Source: a virus. Taken from it: a stretch of 45,517 bases of DNA. The position numbers and the translations under genes are program-made. Under the pieces are notes generated by a model that was not told the origin of the DNA, did no database searches, and worked only from the letters and a program-made list of their open reading frames with translations. The stretch's first letter is position 1. Every line of letters starts with the position of its first letter. Positions 31,136 to 40,247 of this stretch are shown here, one piece after another. The stretch covers positions 1 to 45,517 of IMG/VR virus record IMGVR_UViG_3300032282_001088. The stretch is one strand, 5' to 3'.

Positions 31136-32905
31136 TTATGGATTCCCAGTGCTGCGCATATCACCGACATCTGCTGAGAGCAGGTTCAGGCCGCACTCGT
31201 AGTTACCATTCACCACGTTGCTCTCAAAGCGCAGGCGCATCTCTCGGCGCTGCTCGCGCATGTCAATCTTGAGCGTTGTGGGCGAGAACACATAAGCGTC
31301 GCTCACCTGATCCACGTCCGTTGCGTAGCCTTTGCCTGTGACGTACAGGTTCATGTCCTCAGACTGCACAAAGTCAGGCTCAACGCGCTCGAGCCTGATG
31401 TAATTGTTCATGCCAACGGGGTCGTTTTGGTTCGGGCCACCGTTGACCCAACCAAGACTATTTGTCTCAAAGTAGCTCTGAATGGCGCTTTCTTGACTCA
31501 AATTCACAAGATTTGTTCCAGTCTCATGCTGCCAAAGCGTGTACTTATTAGATGCGTTTGTGTCTGTACCTGCCCAGATGGGCTTGCGAAACACCTCAGA
31601 GAACGTGCCTGCTGAGCGATGAGCGCCGATCGCCTCGCCTGCGTCGTACCAGACTTTGTCGCGCACGTTAAAGATGATCGCGTCTGTGCACTCTGTTGCG
31701 TCGCCCTTGGGGTAAAACCACCAGATCTCGCCCCAACGCGGGATCTTTGTCGCCCATACTTTTTGGCGTTGGCTGTAATTGACGTTATCAAAAAAGTAAT
31801 TGATGTTCATGTTGTTAGCGACTTCGCTCACAACGCCGTTGTACATCAAGAAGCGATCCACGCCGCACCAGAAGAACAAGCCGTCGTACTCGATGACGCT
31901 CGATGATGACAGGATTGAGCTCTGGCTCGTCACGATGTCGTAGCGCCAGTAAATCGTGCTGGTTCCCACTGTTGTAGGCGCGTAACTCACGCGAATAACT
32001 GAATCCAATGACCAAAACAGCCCTGAGGGCGCAGTCGTGCCGCCCCTGATTGGCAAGCCCTTGACGATCTTGCCTGCAGAAACAGTGTTCTCGTTGGCGT
32101 CAGCCGAGACCCAGTCTTGAAAGTTACCCGCTGAGCAGTTCTTGATTAGGCCGTTATTGCCGTACACAAAGAGGTACGGGTGCAACATCACGCAACCGCC
32201 AGATACGCTCACGTTGTTATTAAACGTCAGCGTCAAAGAGCCCGAAGTTGAGACTGTATTTGAGAGCGTCACGGTTGTGGTGCTAGAACCAACAATCACA
32301 ATGCTCACTGTTGTGTTGGCGGGCACGCCTGTGCCAGTAACCGTCTGACCGACTGCGATGAGCGCGTTAACTGAGGCAATCGTAAACACGCTTGGTGGGC
32401 CAATCACCATCGTGCCAACAGCGGTGAACACACCCACTTGGCTCATCGCACCTGTTGGGAAGTCACCCACTAAAACTGGCGTGTTGAGCGTGTTGTCAAT
32501 GTGCGTGAGGTTAAGACCGGGGTGCGCAATGAGTGTTTGATTGCCCGAGCCGCCTGAGTCAAAGCCGATATCCATCTGCCACAAATTGGTCGGATCAGAC
32601 GTGAAGTTACTCAGCGAGATGTTGGTCGGACCCGAGCCCACGCCGTCATCGTCGTCTGTCACCCACTCTTGCAGACCGTCGCTCCAACCAGAGTAGACGT
32701 AGTTCAAGCCGTTCTCTGAGTTTAGAATCATGCCGCGGCTAATGCCCGAGGCGTTCTGAAATATACCCTTGTAGCCGCCAACCTTGCGAGGGCGACCCCG
32801 CTGGAAGCGCACCCACCTGCCGTCAACGAAGACAGGCGCATCAAACTCGGTACCATCGCGTTGGATGCCCGGCTTAATGTTGAGCGAGATGACTTTAGCG
32901 GTCAA
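31136..32905 (-). CDS. Tail nozzle-type / P22 gp10-like protein
   Basis: A 589-residue protein that begins TAKVISLNIKPGIQRDGTEFD after the TTG start. Features are FVDGRWVRFQRGRPRKVGGYKGI, a central beta-rich part, and the C-terminal LRFESNVVNGNYECGLNLLSAD, similar to the end of P22 gp10-type proteins. It would cap the tail tube. Start: TTG 32905 overlaps the preceding stop by four bases and has AGGGGG 6-7 bases upstream; the longer ORF from 32986 lacks such a site. Confidence 0.7.
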   Translation of the reverse strand: MTAKVISLNIKPGIQRDGTEFDAPVFVDGRWVRFQRGRPRKVGGYKGIFQNASGISRGMILNSENGLNYVYSGWSDGLQEWVTDDDDGVGSGPTNISLSNFTSDPTNLWQMDIGFDSGGSGNQTLIAHPGLNLTHIDNTLNTPVLVGDFPTGAMSQVGVFTAVGTMVIGPPSVFTIASVNALIAVGQTVTGTGVPANTTVSIVIVGSSTTTVTLSNTVSTSGSLTLTFNNNVSVSGGCVMLHPYLFVYGNNGLIKNCSAGNFQDWVSADANENTVSAGKIVKGLPIRGGTTAPSGLFWSLDSVIRVSYAPTTVGTSTIYWRYDIVTSQSSILSSSSVIEYDGLFFWCGVDRFLMYNGVVSEVANNMNINYFFDNVNYSQRQKVWATKIPRWGEIWWFYPKGDATECTDAIIFNVRDKVWYDAGEAIGAHRSAGTFSEVFRKPIWAGTDTNASNKYTLWQHETGTNLVNLSQESAIQSYFETNSLGWVNGGPNQNDPVGMNNYIRLERVEPDFVQSEDMNLYVTGKGYATDVDQVSDAYVFSPTTLKIDMREQRREMRLRFESNVVNGNYECGLNLLSADVGDMRSTGNP

Positions 32906-34128
32906 AACGTGCCCCCTGCGATCCCAACAGGGATCAAAAATCCAGTTGCCGTGAGTGTTGCCGCGTTTGTTGCGTTGAGCGACCAACCGATCTGATTCGT
33001 TGCAGGCTGATACATGCCTGTGCTGGTGTTGCCTGAGAAGTTCAGAGAAGGCGCAGCAGCCGAGCCGGGGTTAATCGTAAGCGTTGTTACCGTACCGCCT
33101 GAGGCGCTCGATGAGTTGTAGACGTTTGTGCCGTCACAGACGACTGTCAAGGTCTGACCCTGTGCGACTGTGACAGTTGCCGCACCAACCGCTGAGGTCT
33201 TGAACGTGAGTGAGAACGCGCCAGTCGTCTGGTTATTCAGGTAATAAATCTGAACGGTTGAGGGCAGCACAATGATCTGATTTGACGTGAGCGCACCGTA
33301 ATACTCCTGCACGACGTTGGCGTACTCAACCGCTGTGAGGGTCGTGGTGCCGCCAGTGACCGTCTTTGCTAGTTGAGTATAGGCAAATGCGTTTGAGCGC
33401 CCGTACGCAAACGTAGAGTAGCCATTAATGCCGTTTGAGACGATGACCAACGACTCAGTCAGTTGAAGCTGCTGCGTAGCTGCTGTGTCAATCGTGTCTG
33501 TGCCGCTTGGGGTAAGGGTTAGGATCCCCGTGCCGCCGTTGCGCACCATCACAAACCAACCGTTACCGACCGTAGACGCTGTGGGCAGCGTGATCGTGCC
33601 CACGCCGCCTGCCCAGACTAAGAACTGAGCGCGGTAGGTGTCATTTAACGTGGTGCTTGAGAACACAGAGCTCTCAGCGTACTCTTGGTTGAGCGTCGTA
33701 CTTGATGCAACTAAACCATATCCTGCAAGCGCCGCAGCATTGGCTGAGGAAGTGCCCGCACCAAACGTAACAGTAGACCAAGTGCCATTATTTGTAGAGT
33801 TATCCGTTAAAAAGATGTATTCAGCGATACCTGAGGCGATTGAGACAATCGTGTTGCCAGAGATATCTGTGACTGTGAATGAGTTTGCGCCAATGTTCTG
33901 AATCAGCACGCTTTGACCCGTGCTCACTTGCAGCGCAGAGGGCAGGTACAGCTTTAAGCTGCCCACGGTTGCGGTAACCTGAATGATTGCGGCAACAACG
34001 TCTGTGCTTGTTGTGCCGTTGATTGGCCAGTCAAGCTCCGTGTCTGCCGAGATCGTCAGCGCTTCGTAGCCGATTTGGCTCGGGTTGATGGTCTGGCCCG
34101 TAATCGGGTTGACGTAGGTGTTGGTCAT
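32902..34128 (-). CDS. Fibre-like structural protein
   Basis: A 408-residue Thr/Ser/Gly/Ala-rich beta-repeat protein, with LQVSTGQSVLIQNIGANSFT, FVMVRNGGTGILTLTPSGTD and LSLNATN-like segments seen in phage fibres. The C-terminus ends IPVGIAGGTF, and the DNA for the GGTF end contains the ribosome site of the nozzle gene. GAGGT precedes the ATG. No enzymatic motif. Confidence 0.6.
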   Translation of the reverse strand: MTNTYVNPITGQTINPSQIGYEALTISADTELDWPINGTTSTDVVAAIIQVTATVGSLKLYLPSALQVSTGQSVLIQNIGANSFTVTDISGNTIVSIASGIAEYIFLTDNSTNNGTWSTVTFGAGTSSANAAALAGYGLVASSTTLNQEYAESSVFSSTTLNDTYRAQFLVWAGGVGTITLPTASTVGNGWFVMVRNGGTGILTLTPSGTDTIDTAATQQLQLTESLVIVSNGINGYSTFAYGRSNAFAYTQLAKTVTGGTTTLTAVEYANVVQEYYGALTSNQIIVLPSTVQIYYLNNQTTGAFSLTFKTSAVGAATVTVAQGQTLTVVCDGTNVYNSSSASGGTVTTLTINPGSAAAPSLNFSGNTSTGMYQPATNQIGWSLNATNAATLTATGFLIPVGIAGGTF

Positions 34129-34136
34129 AGTTACCT

Positions 34137-34766
34137 CTAAGAGTCCACAGCAATTGCTGAGCGGTCACCCACGCGAGTCACGTCCTCGGCTTTAAGCGCC
34201 TGCATTGCCATGTCGTACTTCTGTTGGAATATCTGACGTGCGTCGTCTTTTAGGTAGATCACAGCCTGCAGGAGTGCTCCAAAGAGCATCGCGTTGGGGG
34301 CGTTGTTTGTGATCCAGTTTGTTTGGTTCGCTGACGACAGAGGCTGTAGGCGCTGATAGACGAGCACCTCAAAGGTGTACGCCTGATCAGGAATCGGCGC
34401 CACGAACCAGTTGTCGTAGTCGTAATCTGAATAATATAAGGTCAGACCGCTCGCGCTTTCTGCGTTATAGTTGGTCAGATACTCATACTTGCGTAGGAAG
34501 ACGGGTGTCTTCTCGCCGTTTGAGGTTACCGACATCGACACGGTCTTGCGCCACCGAGCGGGCTTCTGAATGATCGGGTTGCCGATCGACATCACCCCTT
34601 GGGCGACCTCGATCTGGCCGAGCGTCTTGATCTGCTGAGCAATCTCAAACTCAGCCAGCGTGATAAATACAGGGATTTGAGAGACAACCGCAGCGTCATT
34701 ACGCTCGAGGTACTGCTCGATCGTGGATACTAAGTTATCATAAGTTAAAACAAAGCTCGCGGTCAT
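34137..34766 (-). CDS. Head-tail adaptor, SU10-type
   Basis: A 209-residue protein with TYDNLVSTIEQYLERND at the start, FITLAEFEIAQQIKTLG, WRKTVSMSV, then YNWFVAPIPDQAYTFEVLVYQ-like motifs and NAMLFGALLQAVIYLKDD at the end. This matches phage adaptor proteins of the SU10 kind that join portal and nozzle. Start is ATG 34766; a GTG at 34778 is an alternative. It precedes the fibre-like and nozzle genes. Confidence 0.8.
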   Translation of the reverse strand: MTASFVLTYDNLVSTIEQYLERNDAAVVSQIPVFITLAEFEIAQQIKTLGQIEVAQGVMSIGNPIIQKPARWRKTVSMSVTSNGEKTPVFLRKYEYLTNYNAESASGLTLYYSDYDYDNWFVAPIPDQAYTFEVLVYQRLQPLSSANQTNWITNNAPNAMLFGALLQAVIYLKDDARQIFQQKYDMAMQALKAEDVTRVGDRSAIAVDS

Positions 34767-34842
34767 AGCGCCACCCACAAAAGTAAATTTGAGAGCGTTT
34801 TATCACAAAGCGCTTGAATTGACATTTTAACTCTTTTAGGCG

Positions 34843-35403
34843 TTAAGGTAAATTACCACCAACTGGATATGTTGCACCCGCAGGAGCCTGTGTAAACGCT
34901 GTTTCGCCTGCAACAACATGGCTCCCAGTCCAAGGACTTTCCATCACAGGACCATAGCAAGAAGCAAGCATTGCGCCGTTTACTGGTTTAGCCTGACGCT
35001 CACAAATGAATGACCACATGTTACTCATTCCTGATTCGGGCGTTGTGCCAACGGTGTAAGAGCGAAACACGGCGGGAGCTACAGCCCAACTAGGCGCTTG
35101 TGGGTAGCTAGTGACAGGAGGAACACCAAACAATGACCAAACCTTGCCCTTTGGAGCATCGCAAGAACCGCTCATCAAGTCCATGTTGGCAATTGCAGCA
35201 CCGTTAAGAATAGGGCAGACAGCCATGCCTTCTTTAAATGCCTTGCCGTTTACTTTGATGAGATTGCCAGTCAGCGTAGTAGATGATGCAGCGCACAAAG
35301 CGTATTCGCCTGTGCATACGGCTAAGGTTTGAGCTTGGAGTGTAGAAACCAAGGCAGATACCCAAAACAAGATGACTGCGCTAAATGCAATAAGTGTTTT
35401 CAT
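34843..35403 (-). CDS. Secreted cysteine-containing protein in the lysis cassette
   Basis: A 186-residue protein with a signal peptide (KTLIAFSAVILFWVSALVST, cleavage probably after LQA, near residue 24) and a soluble body containing cysteines at CTGEYALCAASS, AVCPILNG, GSCDAPKG, FICERQAK and ASCYGPV. It starts at the endolysin stop (TAATG). It could be a spanin-like or periplasmic lysis accessory, but it has no lipobox or C-terminal transmembrane anchor that would identify it. Confidence 0.6.
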   Translation of the reverse strand: MKTLIAFSAVILFWVSALVSTLQAQTLAVCTGEYALCAASSTTLTGNLIKVNGKAFKEGMAVCPILNGAAIANMDLMSGSCDAPKGKVWSLFGVPPVTSYPQAPSWAVAPAVFRSYTVGTTPESGMSNMWSFICERQAKPVNGAMLASCYGPVMESPWTGSHVVAGETAFTQAPAGATYPVGGNLP

Positions 35404-35936
35404 TACGCCACCATAGTTAAGGCATGTGTTCTGACTTGTCCTACACGATTAAGCCAGCCCTGTTCGTAAGTTGGATTGTTTAAACCTGTGTAAAACTTGA
35501 TCTTTTCTCTACTAAATTCTTCGACCAATTCTTCTGGTGTGTGAGCGTTTACAGCCGCTAAGGTCAGCGGACCAATTGCCCCATCAGGCGTTGTACCAAC
35601 AGCACTTTGCAAAGTCTTAGCACTGCGACCAACGCCAGCGTTAACAGCAAAGTCAAACACAAGATAGTCCACACCTGACGGCAGATCATTACAACGACAC
35701 GCATCCCAGTACTTTTTGCGGTACATCGGTTCAACCATTGCAGGCGTGAGGTTACGCATCTCTTTCTCATTTGACTGTCTACCAACCCAAGACTCCCACA
35801 CTGTTTGCGTCACACCGAGATTAGTAGAGCCTTTACGACCATCGGGCAACCAGTTGCCCTTGTCACGCTCGTCATCGGTGAAGCCGCCTTCGGACTCAAG
35901 CATCATGTCAAACGAGGCTTTCCAGTTCTCTTTCAT
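35403..35936 (-). CDS. Endolysin, glycoside hydrolase family 108 muramidase
   Basis: A 177-residue lysozyme with the GH108 catalytic motif SEGGF (Glu16), the KGSTNLGVTQ and VEPMYRKKYWDA segments, and DLPSGVDYLVFDFAVNAG. A C-terminal peptidoglycan-binding part (VGTTPDGAIGPLTLAAVN) follows. It degrades the cell wall at lysis and is made in the cytoplasm, as it has no signal peptide; the holin would release it. The gene overlaps both the holin-like (ATGA) and the secreted protein (TAATG). Confidence 0.9.
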   Translation of the reverse strand: MKENWKASFDMMLESEGGFTDDERDKGNWLPDGRKGSTNLGVTQTVWESWVGRQSNEKEMRNLTPAMVEPMYRKKYWDACRCNDLPSGVDYLVFDFAVNAGVGRSAKTLQSAVGTTPDGAIGPLTLAAVNAHTPEELVEEFSREKIKFYTGLNNPTYEQGWLNRVGQVRTHALTMVA

Positions 35937-36298
35937 TTCTTTTGTGCGTAAAACAAGGTGCGGTCTCCGAACAAATAAAATCCGACTGCCGACGCAAAGT
36001 TATTCACAGCAGGGTTGACTTGACCTGTGAGCATCATGAATGACCAAGTACCCAGCACAATCGCCCCGACAGCAGGTCGCATCAAGCGCACCACGCTTTC
36101 CACCCACGGATAGGTAGTACCACCACTACCAGCGCTGTTCATCGCCTTGAACATCTCAAGGTCTACGTTACGCATCTGGGTGTACTCAGCTACGTTGGTG
36201 GGCTTATATACGTCAGTCTGGATGAAACGCCCGATCAAGGACTTACCAAGGTCTACGGCAAGTGGTCCGAGCGCAGCTAAGAGAGTAATTGGGTCCAT
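35933..36298 (-). CDS. Putative holin (GTA-type 3-TM family)
   Basis: A 121-residue protein. It starts MDPITLLAALGPLAVDLG, has hydrophobic stretches at the N-terminus and in VESVVRLMRPAVGAIVLGTW and FASAVGFYLFGDRTLFY, and fits the three-membrane-segment holin family. Start is ATG 36298, which shares a base with the preceding micro-gene stop (TAATG) and has GAGG 8 bases upstream; the longer ORF from 36325 would run through that gene. Located directly before the endolysin. Confidence 0.75.
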   Translation of the reverse strand: MDPITLLAALGPLAVDLGKSLIGRFIQTDVYKPTNVAEYTQMRNVDLEMFKAMNSAGSGGTTYPWVESVVRLMRPAVGAIVLGTWSFMMLTGQVNPAVNNFASAVGFYLFGDRTLFYAQKK

Positions 36299-36366
36299 TA
36301 GTAAAACCTCATCGTTTTGAGCCAAGCCTTAAAGTCTTCCCACTTAGCTTCTAGATATTCAATCAT
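36298..36366 (-). CDS. 22-residue micro-gene in lysis cassette
   Basis: Encodes MIEYLEAKWEDFKAWLKTMR plus two residues, a short amphipathic helix. ATGA overlap with the preceding gene, TAATG overlap with the holin, and a strong AAGGTGG ribosome site support translation. Its role may be coupling translation of the holin or serving as a small lysis regulator; this is unproven. Confidence 0.5.
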   Translation of the reverse strand: MIEYLEAKWEDFKAWLKTMRFY

Positions 36367-36620
36367 TTGTCCACCTTGCTATCTAATTTCTCGTAAAGCC
36401 TGTCAAGCAACAACTCGATGCGGTCAAAGCGCTTATCCATTTCTGTTTTTAGCGTTTCAATCTCAGACTTCTTAACGTATGCCTCACTGATGTGCAGGCG
36501 CAGATCGGCAATGTCTGCCTTGAGTTCTTTGACAGAATCCCATAGTTGTCGAGCAAACCAACCAATGACCGCTAAAGATGCGCCAGCGGCGATGTTGATA
36601 AGATTCTGCCAGTCCATCAT
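36363..36620 (-). CDS. Membrane-anchored coiled-coil protein, antiholin/holin-like
   Basis: An 85-residue protein with an N-terminal membrane segment (LINIAAGASLAVIGWFARQL) and a long charged coiled coil with heptads (SEIETLKTEMDKRFDRIELL). The size and layout resemble small phage lysis-cassette proteins. ATG at 36620 overlaps the previous stop; a second ATG follows immediately. Upstream is GAGG. Confidence 0.6.
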   Translation of the reverse strand: MMDWQNLINIAAGASLAVIGWFARQLWDSVKELKADIADLRLHISEAYVKKSEIETLKTEMDKRFDRIELLLDRLYEKLDSKVDK

Positions 36621-36739
36621 TCTGCCTCTTTCTTCGCTGCTTCAGCTTGAATAGCTGTGATTAAGTTAACCACCTCAACATACGGTCTGTTGCCAAGGTA
36701 GCTCAGGATTGCGTTGATGAGTTCAGTTGAGATGTTCAT
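36617..36739 (-). CDS. 40-residue helical micro-gene
   Basis: Sequence begins MNISTELINAILSYLGNRP and ends QAEAAKKEAE. It shares ATGA overlaps with the genes on both sides, a strong sign of a real coupled gene. A GGA ribosome site lies 8 bases upstream. It is probably a small accessory between the tail-fibre-assembly-like protein and the lysis proteins. Confidence 0.6.
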   Translation of the reverse strand: MNISTELINAILSYLGNRPYVEVVNLITAIQAEAAKKEAE

Positions 36740-37245
36740 GGTGTTCCAGTGTAGTCAGGGTCATGCGCCCACTGCACAGCAGGCAGGGCAGCTAATTGAG
36801 CCACAGTCGTACAAGCGTTAATTGCCGTGATGTAGTCAGCAGCCTGTGTGCGAATGGTCTGCCGCCATGTGTTCCATGCAGGAGATACTGTGCCGCCTGT
36901 CTCAACAGCTTTGACCACCATCCAGTCGGTAGGCAAGAGGATTGAGTAGGCAGCAGCGTTGGTTGCGTTGACATCATTAGTCTGGCATTGGGCTAGGTCT
37001 TTAGGCGTGGCGGTGTAGTTAATCTCAACCACCGTGCCGTTATAGACAGGTGCGTCTTGGCTAATCCAGTAATAGACATCTGAAGGATATTGACCGTACA
37101 CCACATCAACCATGCCGATAGCCGCCTTTTCTTCGGGGCTAGATAGGTTGCACCAGTTATTGGCGTACTGAAGTCCATCCCACTCAAAGGCTGTGCCAGC
37201 GGGTACGAACATGGCGATGATACCGTTAGAGATGATTGCAAACAT
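36736..37245 (-). CDS. Tail-fibre-assembly/DUF4376-like protein
   Basis: A 169-residue protein directly downstream of the big fibre. It starts MFAIISNGIIAMFVPAGTAFEWDGLQ and ends with the typical WNTWRQTIRTQAADYITAI, then AALPAVQWAHDPDYTGTP. That W..WR..IR...I.A pattern occurs at the C-terminal end of phage fibre-assembly and DUF4376-type proteins. GAGGT precedes the start. It probably helps fibre folding. Confidence 0.65.
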   Translation of the reverse strand: MFAIISNGIIAMFVPAGTAFEWDGLQYANNWCNLSSPEEKAAIGMVDVVYGQYPSDVYYWISQDAPVYNGTVVEINYTATPKDLAQCQTNDVNATNAAAYSILLPTDWMVVKAVETGGTVSPAWNTWRQTIRTQAADYITAINACTTVAQLAALPAVQWAHDPDYTGTP

Positions 37246-37247
37246 AA

Positions 37248-40247
37248 CTACCTCGCTAAACTATTACGAAAAGGATTTTCTGCAAATGCCATGTAAATTA
37301 AAGTTGCGCCCGACTGATTTACAGTCGTTCCGGCATCCGTCCATTTAAAACCATTTGATAAAAGTTGCAAACTTGAACCAGAAGTTTCTGCGTCTGAAAG
37401 ATTAGGTACAAGACCAAAATTAGTTATGTTGTACGGGTTTCTTGTTGAATCAAAAATAGCCCAATTAGAAACTAAACCTGTATTTTTAACTAGCACAAAT
37501 TTTGGTCTAAAACCAAGATACACAAACGGACCATCAGTCGAACCATTACCCGTGTAGCTACCAAACGCGCTGAATCCGGCTATGGGTGTCCAGCAGTAGG
37601 CAACGTAGCCCACCGCATTGCTGCTAGGCACAGTACCAATGCTAAATACTGAAGACGTTGGGCTAGTGCTATTCCACCGGTTAGTAGCAGTTACCGCCGC
37701 ATTGGTTGCGTTTAACTCTAAAAATTGAGTGTTGCCAATTGACACATGGTAGACGTTCCAAGCATCTGTCGTAACTGTTCCGGTTCTAGGCTTGACAATA
37801 ATTAACTGTGGCGCAACCCCTAGACCGTGACCAATAGTTCCTGCAACAGCCGTACCCGTGTACGTCACCACACTAAACCCAGCAGAAGCATTAACGCTCA
37901 CAGTCGATGTAATTGTGCCATTGGTGTTGGATGACGAAGAACCTTGCCCTGCTTGCCATTGCCACGCAACGTAGGTAGTAGCATTTTCGTTGACCGTTGC
38001 ATTTGGTGATACGTTTACATTAAACCCGTTAGAGTTAATTGCCGGTATAAGGTCAGTACCCGAACCAATTTCAGCATTGGTCACGTTAGATGAAAGGGTG
38101 CGACCAACACCACGCACAGAGTCAACAAGAATATGCCACCATGAAGCAGAACTTCTAGCTTTTGCCCACACCAAATCAGGCTTAAACCCCGCAGCATTAG
38201 TAATTGTCTGCGTTGAGCCATTACCCGTGTACAAGGTCGCATCCATCACCGTGTTGCCCTTGACAATGGTGCTTGTCGGCAAGTTGTATGTGTTCAGGGC
38301 TACAAAGCCTGTGGGGGGTGTGTAGGTGAAGGGGCGTTGACCGAAGTTGTAACTAACTGAACCCGCAGCAGCACCACCAACACCCGTCATTGGCGACAAT
38401 GTTCCGGTAACGCTACTAAACGCTTCGTTTGTTCCAGCAGCAGGGTCGCCGCTACTAAACCAAGTGCCGTTTCTACCAAACCAAATTTTTCCTGTATCCA
38501 TATTCAAGGCATACATCATCACATCGCCATTTGTCCCAGCGGTTGTAATATTAGTTTGAGTAGCGTTAAAAGACTTGTTGCCTGAGTTGTTAGAAAAGCC
38601 CCAACCTCCGGTAGAAGAGCCTGGCCAAGCATCGCCACCAGTTATAGCTTTAGAAGCTGGCGCAACGCCATGTTCGCCAATCAAATTGGCTTCGGTAGAT
38701 GTTATTTCCCAATACCATTTGCCAGTTGACACAAAGAACGATGCTCTTGTACCTTGATATCCGCCCGAATCCCAATTAAGGTTTGCAGCGTTAACAGTCG
38801 CGCCGCCGTTGTCTAAAGGATTCAACACAGCAAAATTAGCCGCCGTAGCACTCGTCAGCGTAGGCACATCTGTCATCGAGTCGTACGTCACACCAGCCGT
38901 GATGCTGATGTTATTTGTTAACCAATTGTTGTTGTTGCCACTGTAGTCTAGCCCTAGACCGTTTCCTGCAAACGGGTATTGAACAGACGTTACAACGCTG
39001 CCTGTGTTAGTAATTGTGTATGCGTTAGTTGAGTTATCAATAATCGTTGCGTTTTGCAGCGTTAACAATTGAGTGCCGCTAATAGCAGTTAACGGAGCAG
39101 TTGGGGGCGTAAAGTTGGCTGTGTACACCGCTGTTGTTGTGTTAATACGAACGTTGCTGATGTAGCCATTTACATACGATGGCGTATTGGTTCTTGCGCC
39201 AATATCCCAAATGGTAATAGTGTTGCTTGATAATGCTGTTGTTGAGCTACCAACAGACGAACCGTTGATATACATAGTATAAGTTGTGCCGCTTCTAACT
39301 AACGCCCAGTGAAACCAAGAGCCAACAGGTTTAGCACTGGCGGCGGTAATGTTGTTAATCGTACCATCACCAACGTAAAGTGTTGTACCGCCAAAGTCGA
39401 TATAGAACTTAACTACACCACTTGCTTTACCAATCAATAGCGAGTCTGTATTTCCAGAGCTATTGCAGTAAGCCCACCCTTCAAGCGTGAACGTGCCTGT
39501 ACTTGGGTTAAACCCAGTTGCCGTCGTAGACAAATATTGACTACTACCATTAAACGAACCAGCATAAGTAGGAACCAAAGCATTATTGGTAAACGGCAAA
39601 TAGAAACCGTTTGTACCGTAAGTGCCTGTGTACCGTGCGGGTTGCCATACGCCTGTTGTGGCGTTGGTTGAGCCAAATGATGAGGGTGTAAGGGCTTGAC
39701 CGTCGATGAAGTTGACTTCGGTTAGGTAGCCGTCTAAAAACTGCGAAGCGTTGTTCCAGTTTGTGCCAATTCGATTGTTGCCATTATTTTTACCAAACGG
39801 TGAGTCTGCGTTCTGTGCAACATAATTAGCAGTACCAAACGCTGTTACTTGTACACCATTAACGTACAACTTGTATCTGTTGCTGGAGGTTGCTTGTGTA
39901 GTATCAACAGCTAAAACAAAATGATACCAAGCACTTGGGTCACGAAATACCTGTGTTGTTGTAAGCGTATTGGTAGACGCGCCGCCAAAGTCAAAATTAA
40001 ACCGGTCGCTAGTATCTAAATAAATAGTAAACGCCGTAGCAGACGTACCATCGTATGCACCAAAGAAATCTCTAACCGTACCTAATGCGCTGCACTTGTA
40101 CCACCAAGAAAAAGTTTGAATCTTGGCGTTTGTTTGGGTATTGCTGTACGTCCGATTCAAATACGCAGACGCACTCGCCCTAAACCGCAGCGAGCGTGTG
40201 AGGTTGTAGCCTGTGGATGCAGAGTTACCGGCAATAACAAAGCTCAT
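37248..40247 (-). CDS. Large tail fibre with LamG, SPRY and DUF7483 modules
   Basis: A 999-residue receptor-binding protein. Modules in order: a LamG-like domain (20-200, WYHFVLAVDTTQ and LDGYLTEVNFIDGQALT); a second LamG-like domain (230-390, FTLEGWAYCNSSGN and WFHWALVRSGTTYTMYING); a SPRY/B30.2-like domain (480-630, GKWYWEITSTE, GWGFSNNSGN, IWFGRNGTWF); and a DUF7483-like C-terminal part (VMDATLYTGNGS, FKPDLVWAKARS). These modules usually bind glycans or proteins. It overlaps the HNH-like gene by 4 bases. Confidence 0.85.
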   Translation of the reverse strand: MSFVIAGNSASTGYNLTRSLRFRASASAYLNRTYSNTQTNAKIQTFSWWYKCSALGTVRDFFGAYDGTSATAFTIYLDTSDRFNFDFGGASTNTLTTTQVFRDPSAWYHFVLAVDTTQATSSNRYKLYVNGVQVTAFGTANYVAQNADSPFGKNNGNNRIGTNWNNASQFLDGYLTEVNFIDGQALTPSSFGSTNATTGVWQPARYTGTYGTNGFYLPFTNNALVPTYAGSFNGSSQYLSTTATGFNPSTGTFTLEGWAYCNSSGNTDSLLIGKASGVVKFYIDFGGTTLYVGDGTINNITAASAKPVGSWFHWALVRSGTTYTMYINGSSVGSSTTALSSNTITIWDIGARTNTPSYVNGYISNVRINTTTAVYTANFTPPTAPLTAISGTQLLTLQNATIIDNSTNAYTITNTGSVVTSVQYPFAGNGLGLDYSGNNNNWLTNNISITAGVTYDSMTDVPTLTSATAANFAVLNPLDNGGATVNAANLNWDSGGYQGTRASFFVSTGKWYWEITSTEANLIGEHGVAPASKAITGGDAWPGSSTGGWGFSNNSGNKSFNATQTNITTAGTNGDVMMYALNMDTGKIWFGRNGTWFSSGDPAAGTNEAFSSVTGTLSPMTGVGGAAAGSVSYNFGQRPFTYTPPTGFVALNTYNLPTSTIVKGNTVMDATLYTGNGSTQTITNAAGFKPDLVWAKARSSASWWHILVDSVRGVGRTLSSNVTNAEIGSGTDLIPAINSNGFNVNVSPNATVNENATTYVAWQWQAGQGSSSSNTNGTITSTVSVNASAGFSVVTYTGTAVAGTIGHGLGVAPQLIIVKPRTGTVTTDAWNVYHVSIGNTQFLELNATNAAVTATNRWNSTSPTSSVFSIGTVPSSNAVGYVAYCWTPIAGFSAFGSYTGNGSTDGPFVYLGFRPKFVLVKNTGLVSNWAIFDSTRNPYNITNFGLVPNLSDAETSGSSLQLLSNGFKWTDAGTTVNQSGATLIYMAFAENPFRNSLAR

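Noticed and set aside
34779-34842. Promoter or terminator between secreted protein and adaptor
   Set aside because: A weak imperfect stem (AGCG...CGCT) is visible, but without T-tract or good -10/-35 pairs on either strand.
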